A stretch of 64,000 bases of DNA from Streptomyces mirabilis. GTDB lineage: Bacteria; Actinomycetota; Actinomycetes; Streptomycetales; Streptomycetaceae. Of the stretch, positions 58,696 to 64,000 are shown piece after piece (within the stretch, counting starts at the first letter, position 1; every line of letters begins with the position of its first letter). The notes beneath the pieces were generated by a model, which saw only the letters and a list, made by a program, of their open reading frames with translations, made no database searches and had not been told where the DNA came from. Location of the stretch: assembly GCF_018310535.1 (NCBI RefSeq), contig NZ_CP074102.1, positions 1,550,001 through 1,614,000 of the forward strand. The letters are read 5' to 3'. A program made the position numbers and the translations under genes.

Positions 58696-59664
58696 GTGTC
58701 GTTGCCCGCGGAGAGCTACATCGTGGAAACACGGACGACCGCGGAGGTGGATCCGCGCGAGCGGGCCGACTTCTGGAGCGAGCACGTCGGGTCCTGCCAG
58801 TCCACCATGGGCTACCGGTACCCCCGCACCGACGACTTCCGTGGCGCGACGGTCCGCCAGCGCACCGAGCGCTATCAGCTCGTCAAGTTCTGGTCGGACG
58901 AGGTCGCGTACAGCAGGACCGCCCGCCAGGTCCGCCAGGACCCCGACGAGGACTACCGATTACTGCTGCCGCTCAGCGGGGAGATCGTGCTGCGGCAGGA
59001 CGGCCGGGAGGCCCGGCTCACACCGGGCACCGGCACCCTCGTCAGCTTCGGGGCGCCCTTCGAGTGCCTCCAGGACGCCTCGACGCACGCGTTCGTCCTC
59101 ACCATCCCCGCGCGCGAGATGGACGGCCCGCTGAACCGTAAGTCGCCACTGGCCACCGGGCTCGATCTGAGCAGGGGGCTCGGCCGGGTGGTGAGCTCCA
59201 TGATCGGCGACCTGCACGCGGAGCGGGACCACCTCACCGACCCGCACTTCAACGCCGTCTCCGACCGCGTCGTCGAGCTGCTGTGCATGCTCACCCTCGG
59301 CGACGACCGCCCCGACGGGACGGGCCAACTCGGCGACGTGGAGACGATGGTCCGCCGCTACGTCCGTGAACACGCCGCCGACCCGGGTCTCACCGGTACG
59401 TCCATGGCGCACGCGCTCGGCTGGTCCCTGCGTCAGATCCAGCTGGCCCTGCAGCGTGCCGGCACCACTCCGCGCGACCTCATCCGCGAGGAGCGGCTGC
59501 GGCTGGTTCGTGAGCGCCTCCAGTGTGCCGACTGCGAGCACCTGACCATCACCGATCTGGCCTTCGCCTCGGGGTTCTCCTCGGCGAGCGGGCTGAGTAC
59601 GGCGTTTCGGCAGCGGTACGGGGTGAGTCCGCGGGAGATGCGGTCCGGGGGACGGCGGCCGTAG
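58696..59664 (+). CDS. AraC-family transcriptional regulator
   Basis: The 322-residue protein has an N-terminal AraC_binding_2-like ligand domain (ERADFWSEHVGSCQSTMGYR to about residue 180) and a C-terminal double helix-turn-helix (about 220-320: GTSMAHALGWSLRQIQLALQ and ITDLAFASGFSSASGLSTAF). GTG 58696 has GGAG at 6-bp spacing; a TTG at 58690 does not. Its gene is divergent from the conservon, and the matching operators at 58601 and 52824 make both the conservon region and CYP154 likely targets. Confidence 0.92.
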   Translation: MSLPAESYIVETRTTAEVDPRERADFWSEHVGSCQSTMGYRYPRTDDFRGATVRQRTERYQLVKFWSDEVAYSRTARQVRQDPDEDYRLLLPLSGEIVLRQDGREARLTPGTGTLVSFGAPFECLQDASTHAFVLTIPAREMDGPLNRKSPLATGLDLSRGLGRVVSSMIGDLHAERDHLTDPHFNAVSDRVVELLCMLTLGDDRPDGTGQLGDVETMVRRYVREHAADPGLTGTSMAHALGWSLRQIQLALQRAGTTPRDLIREERLRLVRERLQCADCEHLTITDLAFASGFSSASGLSTAFRQRYGVSPREMRSGGRRP

Positions 59665-59690
59665 CGCCGTAGTCCAGATCCCTTCTGCAG

Positions 59691-59712
59691 GGGTCCACCA
59701 CTCGGTGGACCC
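59691..59712. terminator. hairpin after the AraC-family gene
   Basis: A 9-bp stem GGGTCCACC with a 4-nt loop (ACTC) lies 27 bp after the AraC stop. There is no T tail; Streptomyces terminators often lack one. Confidence 0.6.
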
Positions 59713-59769
59713 GAAGTTCAACCTGTCGAGGCTGTCGGCACGAACCCCCCGGCGACCAGCATGAATGGC

Positions 59770-60231
59770 ATGAAGAATCTCCCCGTTCGCATGGCTCGTT
59801 GGAGCGCCGGACATCCCTGGCGCGCGATTGTCTCCTGGCTGCTGTTCGTGGTCCTCTGCTTAGGCGTGGGCATCACGGTCGGCGGCAACCCGGCCACCAC
59901 GGAGGACTTCCGTATCGGTGAGGCGGGGCGGGCGGAAGCGCTGGCCGCCGAGGGCGGGCTGCAGCAGCGCCCCGTCGAACGCGTTCTGATCACCGCGAAG
60001 CCCGGGTCCGGCCGCCTGGACCCGACCGCCGCCGACGCCGCCGCGAAGGACGTGGCCGACCGGATGCGCGGGCTTGCCGAGGTCCGCTCGGTGGCCGACC
60101 CCGTGCACGCGGCGAGCGGCACCGCCGTCCGCGTCGACATCACCATGAACGGCCCCGAGCTGGACGGGAAGAAGCACGCCTCTGGGTGCACCGCTTCATC
60201 AGTCGGAGCAACGCCCGCACCGAGCAACTGA
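59770..60231 (+). pseudogene. N-terminal remnant of an MMPL exporter
   Basis: About 135 codons read as the start of an MMPL protein: MARWSAGHPWRAIVSWLLFV (first helix) and then the periplasmic loop VERVLITAKPG, RMRGLAEVRSVADP and AVRVDITMNGPELDGKK. After about 60174 the frame leaves MMPL sequence and enters the histidine-kinase gene in another frame, ending at a stop at 60231. The remaining 550 or so codons of an MMPL gene are missing. A deletion that removed the end of this gene and the start of the next is the simplest explanation. ATGs at 59761 and 59770 are both possible. Confidence 0.8.
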
Positions 60232-60890
60232 CCTCCGAACTGCACAGCGCGCAGGAGCAGTTGGCGCAGGCCTACCAGCGGCAGGGAGCGGCGGCCGAAC
60301 GCGAGCGCATCGCCCGCGAGATCCACGACACCCTCGCCCAGGGGTTCGCCTCCATCATTGTCCTCGCGGAGGCCGCCCGCTCCGCGAACGGCGCCGACGC
60401 CGACAAGTGCGACCAGCAGCTGCTGTCGATCGTCCGAACAGCGCGCGAGAACTTCGCCGAGGCGCGCGTGCTGGTCGGCTCCGCCCCGCAGAGCGGAGTC
60501 GCCCCGGGCTCGGTGGCCACCACCCTGCGCCGGACCCTGGACCGCTTCGTCCAGGACACCGGGCTCACCGTCACCGCGGAACTGGCCGACGTCGACTGCG
60601 ACCAGACGACCCGCATCGCACTGTTGCGCTGTACCCAGGAGTCTCTCGCCAATGTGCGCAAGCACGCGGCCGCCACCACGGTGGGCGTCGTCCTGGCCCG
60701 GCATCCGCACGGCATCGAACTGGAGATCACCGACGACGGCCGCGGTTTCGTGCCGGACGAGGCCCAGGGCTACGGCCTCGTCGGCATGCGCAAGCGGCTG
60801 GCCGAACTCGACGGCGACTTCACTGTCACCAGCTCTCTCGGAGACGGAACCCGCGTCCTCGCCACGATCCCCACGAGCAGTCAGGACTGA
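60186..60890 (+). CDS. NarL-type histidine kinase, N-terminal sensor deleted
   Basis: The 234-residue protein begins inside a coiled-coil (ISRSNARTEQLTSELHSAQ) and has the HisKA_3 box EREHIAREIHDTLAQGFASI type (phospho-His at H47), the dimer helix, and the HATPase with CTQESLANVRKHAA and DDGRGFVPDEAQGYGLVGM. The kinase core is complete, but the membrane sensor expected before it is absent, since the upstream DNA is MMPL remnant. The GTG at 60186 has no good ribosome site. If made, it would be soluble and uncoupled from its signal. The response regulator follows 1 bp after its stop. Confidence 0.82.
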   Translation: MHRFISRSNARTEQLTSELHSAQEQLAQAYQRQGAAAERERIAREIHDTLAQGFASIIVLAEAARSANGADADKCDQQLLSIVRTARENFAEARVLVGSAPQSGVAPGSVATTLRRTLDRFVQDTGLTVTAELADVDCDQTTRIALLRCTQESLANVRKHAAATTVGVVLARHPHGIELEITDDGRGFVPDEAQGYGLVGMRKRLAELDGDFTVTSSLGDGTRVLATIPTSSQD

Positions 60891-60891
60891 C

Positions 60892-61632
60892 ATGGCCCGA
60901 CCGACCGACCAGGCTCCGGCCGCCGTGACGGCTGTGACGGGAACCGGCCAGGCACCGGCCGACCAGCCGGGTGCGCCGCGGGCAACGGACAGGATTCGTG
61001 TGATCGTGGTGGACGACCACACCGTGATGCGGGCGGGAGTCGTCGCCCTCCTGTCGTCCGAGCCCGGTATCACCATCGTCGGAGAGGCGGGCAACGGCAG
61101 GGAGGCCGTCGAACTCGTCCGGACACTCGCGCCCGACCTGGCCCTCATCGACCTGCGTATGCCCGTCCTCGACGGCGTCGCCGCCACCGCGGAGATCGTC
61201 GCCGGCAGGACGTCGACCCGGGTGCTGATCCTCACCACCTACGACACGGATGTGGAGATCGAGCGCGCCGTCGAGGCCGGAGCCGTCGGCTACCTCCTCA
61301 AGGACACCACGCGCGAGCAACTGGTCGACGCCATCAGGTCCGCGGCCCGCGGTGAGACGGTTCTCGCCCCGAAGGTGGCCGAACGCCTCGTCGCCCGTAT
61401 GCGCCGCCCGGCCCCCGTGGCGCTGACCGGCCGAGAACTGGACGTCCTGAACGCGGTGGCCGACGGTCTCTCCAACGCCGACATCGGCAAACGCCTGGTG
61501 ATCGGCGAGGCGACGGTGAAGACCCACCTCCTGCGCGTCTTCGCCAAGCTGGACGTCAGCGACCGTACCCACGCGGTGGTCGTGGCCCTGGAACGCGGAC
61601 TGCTCGTACGCCCGGGCCGGGAGACGCCCTGA
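60892..61632 (+). CDS. NarL/FixJ-family response regulator
   Basis: The 246-residue protein has a 30-residue Ala/Pro-rich lead, a receiver domain with acidic pocket D41-D42, phosphorylation Asp87 (LALIDLRMP) and YLLKD, and a LuxR-type HTH (LTGRELDVLNAVADGLSNAD, then GEATVKTHLLRVF). It is the partner of the truncated kinase, with the start 1 bp after the kinase stop. Target genes probably included the deleted MMPL exporter. Confidence 0.93.
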   Translation: MARPTDQAPAAVTAVTGTGQAPADQPGAPRATDRIRVIVVDDHTVMRAGVVALLSSEPGITIVGEAGNGREAVELVRTLAPDLALIDLRMPVLDGVAATAEIVAGRTSTRVLILTTYDTDVEIERAVEAGAVGYLLKDTTREQLVDAIRSAARGETVLAPKVAERLVARMRRPAPVALTGRELDVLNAVADGLSNADIGKRLVIGEATVKTHLLRVFAKLDVSDRTHAVVVALERGLLVRPGRETP

Positions 61633-61672
61633 GGGCGGCCCTTCCCCGACCGGATTCCGGCCCACTCCCGGG

Positions 61673-61701
61673 TTGATGTGGCTGCCGGATCACTCCATCC
61701 T
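61673..61701 (+). promoter_or_regulatory. promoter of the SpoIIE-type phosphatase gene
   Basis: TTGATG (61673-61678), a 17-bp spacer and CATCCT (61696-61701). Transcription would start about 61708, next to the ATG at 61709, and there is no ribosome site before the ATG, so a leaderless transcript is possible. Confidence 0.35.
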
Positions 61702-61708
61702 TGTACAT

Positions 61709-64000
61709 ATGGTGAAAATCCCGGGCGACGTGGGGCGGGTCACCACGGCCGGTGACGCCATGGTGGTGGTCGACGCGCACGGAGTCGTGACCGGCTGGAG
61801 CGAGGGCGCGCAGCTGCTGACCGGGTACGCCGCGGCGGAGGTCACCGGCCGACCGGTGTCGGACCTGCTGGACGGGGACCCGGACAAGGCCTGGCGGGCG
61901 CTGCGGGCGAACGGCGGCCACGGTGTGGTGGCCGTACGGCGCGAGGACGGTCGGCGGAGCGAGCTGGCCCTGCGGGCGTACCCGCTCCAGGGCGAGGAGG
62001 GGAAGCCGGCCGGATACGTGATCACCGCGGCGCCGGACGGGCGAGGTCGTGACCTGGGAGAGCTCGCCTTCAAGCAGGCGTCGGTGTCCATGTCGGTCTT
62101 CGACACCGAACAGCGCTATCTGCGGATGAACGACACCGCCTGCCGGATCATGGGCGTCCAGGAGGCCGAGGTCCTGCACCGCTACTTCCCGGACACCGTC
62201 GAGAACGCGGAGCACAGCCGCGGCTTCTTCAACCATCTGCGCCAGGTGGTCGAGACCGGCCGCCCCGTCCACTACGAGAGCTGGACCCGGGCCCCCTCCG
62301 GACTGCGTATGCACGCCTGGAACATCGAGATGTGGCCGCTGCGGGCCCCCTCCGGACAGTTGCTCGGCGTCTCGCTGGCCGGTTACGACAGCACCGAGCA
62401 GTACCGGGCCCGGCAGCGGCTCGCCCTGCTGAGCAAGTCCGCCGCCGCCATCGGTACGACGCTGGACGTGATCCACACCGCCCGTGAGCTGGCCCAGCTG
62501 GTGGTGCCCGAGCTGGCCGACTTCGTGAGCGTGGACCTGCTGGACTCGGTGGTCGAGGGTGAGGAGCCCACCGGCGGCCCGGTGGACGCCTATGTGGAGC
62601 TGCGCCGGGTCGCGCACCACTCCCGTACCGCCGGGGTGCAGGAAGCGGCGATCGACCTGGGCGCGGCGGACGTCTACCCGTCCTCCTCCCCACCGGTCCG
62701 CGCCCTGGTCACCGGACACGCGGTGCTCACCAGGACCGGCGACCCGGACGTCGACGGGTGGCTCAGCCGGCACGGCGCCCAGGCCGCCAAGCCGTACCAG
62801 GCGGACCGCCGGGACTTCTCACTGATGGCGGTACCGCTGGTGGCGCGCGGTACGACGCTGGGGGTGGCGGTCTTCGTGAGGCTGCTCACCGCCGAGAGTC
62901 CGGACCCCTTCGACCAGGACGACGTGTCGCTGGCGCAGGAGCTGGCCAGCCGCACGGCCGTCTGCGTGGACAACGCCCGCCGGTACGCCAAGGAGCGCAC
63001 GACGGCCCTGGCCCTTCAGCGCAGTCTGCTGCCCCAGGCGATGGCGGGACAGGCGGCGGTCGAGTTCGCCTCCCGCTACCTTCCGGCGCTGTCGCGGGCG
63101 GGCGTCGGCGGCGACTGGTTCGATGTGATCCCGCTGTCCGGGACCCGGGTGGCGCTCGTCGTCGGCGATGTCGTCGGGCACGGCATCCACGCCTCCGTCA
63201 CGATGGGCCGGCTCCGTACGGCGGTATGGACGCTGGCCGACGTCGACCTGCCCCCGGACGAGCTGCTCACCCACCTCGACGACCTGGTCGGGCATCTGGC
63301 GGCCGACGAGAGCCCGACGGGCGCGGAGATCGGCGCCACCTGTCTGTACGCGGTGTACGACCCGGTCTCCGGGCACTGCGCGGTCGCCACGGCCGGGCAC
63401 CCGCCGCCCGCCGTGCTGTTCCCGGACGGCACCGTGAAGATCGTCGAGGTGAGCGCGGGACCGATGCTCGGGGTGGGCGGGCTCCCCTTCGAGGCCACCG
63501 AGCTGCACCTGCCGGAAGGCTCCGTCCTCGCCCTCTACACCGACGGTCTCTTCGAGGCCCGCCACCTCGACGCGGACGCGGGTACGGCTGTGCTGTGCAG
63601 CGCGCTGACGGTCCCCGCCGCGAATCTGGACGACGCCTGCGACAACGTGCTCCAGGTGCTGCTGCCGCATCATCCCAAGGACGACGTGGCCCTGCTGCTG
63701 GCCCGCACCCGCACCCTGGACAGCGACGAGGTGGCGGTGTGGGACCTGCCCGCCGATCCGGCGGAGGTCGCCACCGCCCGGCAGTACGCGACCGAGCAGC
63801 TGACCCGCTGGGGGCTCGACGAGGTCGCGTTCGTCACCGAACTCGTCGTCAGCGAACTGGTCACCAACGCCATCCGCTACGGCGGCGCCCCCATCCAGCT
63901 CCGGCTCATCCGCGACCGCACCCTCATCTGCGAGGTCTCCGACGCCAGCAGCACCTCTCCCCATCTGCGCCGGGCCCGCACCTTCGACGAGGGCGGCCGC
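61709..64000 (+). CDS. SpoIIE-type PP2C phosphatase with PAS, GAF and ATPase domains (3' end outside window)
   Basis: The frame is open for 764 codons to the end of the window. In order: PAS 1 (about 15-75, VVVDAHGVVTGWSEGA), PAS 2 (125-225, MNDTACRIMGVQEAEVL), GAF (235-400, with FDQDDVSLAQELASRTA), SpoIIE/PP2C (430-650, GGDWFDVIPLSG, VGDVVGHGIHAS, LALYTDGLFEA) and a HATPase of anti-sigma type (from about 670, ELVVSELVTNAIRYGGAP). Such multi-domain proteins are common in Streptomyces and are thought to act on anti-anti-sigma factors in stress signalling. Metal-binding Asp residues of PP2C are present. Confidence 0.95.
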   Translation, partial: MVKIPGDVGRVTTAGDAMVVVDAHGVVTGWSEGAQLLTGYAAAEVTGRPVSDLLDGDPDKAWRALRANGGHGVVAVRREDGRRSELALRAYPLQGEEGKPAGYVITAAPDGRGRDLGELAFKQASVSMSVFDTEQRYLRMNDTACRIMGVQEAEVLHRYFPDTVENAEHSRGFFNHLRQVVETGRPVHYESWTRAPSGLRMHAWNIEMWPLRAPSGQLLGVSLAGYDSTEQYRARQRLALLSKSAAAIGTTLDVIHTARELAQLVVPELADFVSVDLLDSVVEGEEPTGGPVDAYVELRRVAHHSRTAGVQEAAIDLGAADVYPSSSPPVRALVTGHAVLTRTGDPDVDGWLSRHGAQAAKPYQADRRDFSLMAVPLVARGTTLGVAVFVRLLTAESPDPFDQDDVSLAQELASRTAVCVDNARRYAKERTTALALQRSLLPQAMAGQAAVEFASRYLPALSRAGVGGDWFDVIPLSGTRVALVVGDVVGHGIHASVTMGRLRTAVWTLADVDLPPDELLTHLDDLVGHLAADESPTGAEIGATCLYAVYDPVSGHCAVATAGHPPPAVLFPDGTVKIVEVSAGPMLGVGGLPFEATELHLPEGSVLALYTDGLFEARHLDADAGTAVLCSALTVPAANLDDACDNVLQVLLPHHPKDDVALLLARTRTLDSDEVAVWDLPADPAEVATARQYATEQLTRWGLDEVAFVTELVVSELVTNAIRYGGAPIQLRLIRDRTLICEVSDASSTSPHLRRARTFDEGGR

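Overview
The window is chromosomal DNA of a streptomycete, almost certainly Streptomyces. The DNA is very GC-rich with strong third-position GC bias. Genus markers include a two-domain geosmin synthase, a subtilisin-inhibitor (SSI) family protein, a conservon (cvnABCD plus CYP157), DUF6230/DUF6114 and SAV2148-type proteins, and a sugar ABC operon with no ATPase gene. No rRNA, tRNA, CRISPR array or prophage was seen.

Layout. 1-9 kb: end of a sirohydrochlorin-chelatase-like gene, a secreted beta-helix protein, a mycothiol-linked nitroreductase-like protein, and a TIGR03086 protein that follows the C-terminal stub of a ketopantoate reductase cut off by an IS605-type TnpB element whose own tnpB is frameshifted; then an aldo/keto reductase, a transglutaminase-like protein, an NTF2-like protein and a DUF1697 protein. 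9-18 kb: MMPL exporter, macrolide-type glycosyltransferase, sugar ABC importer, phosphotransferase, DnaQ-like exonuclease. 18-22 kb: a SAV2148-type HEPN protein and two adjacent secreted genes that together look like a copper amine oxidase split in two. 22-34 kb: glgX, treY and treZ, interspersed with a P450, two convergent M14 carboxypeptidase paralogues with an SSI inhibitor coupled to one of them, a 14-bp tandem repeat and a DUF1707-FHA protein. 34-48 kb: phosphotransferase, M24 peptidase, a metallophosphoesterase broken by a palindromic in-frame insertion, PDZ protein, LysR regulator with a divergent amidotransferase-like gene, geosmin synthase, hydrolase, P450, DUF89/ARMT1 protein, subtilisin-like protease. 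49-64 kb: AA10 polysaccharide monooxygenase, secreted proteins, DUF6230/DUF6114 pair, CYP154, the conservon with CYP157, an AraC-family regulator, a deletion scar joining an MMPL remnant to a histidine kinase that has lost its sensor, its response regulator, and a SpoIIE-type phosphatase running off the end.

How genes work together. GlgX (debranching), TreY and TreZ form a glycogen-to-trehalose route. The conservon is a membrane kinase-like/Roadblock/DUF742/GTPase relay with a P450. A 36-bp bipartite motif (TTGC-N7-CGCA repeated at 21-bp phase) lies both upstream of CYP154 and between the conservon and the AraC-family gene, suggesting one regulator links them. The strongest candidates for novelty are the split copper amine oxidase pair and this AraC/conservon/CYP154 circuit.
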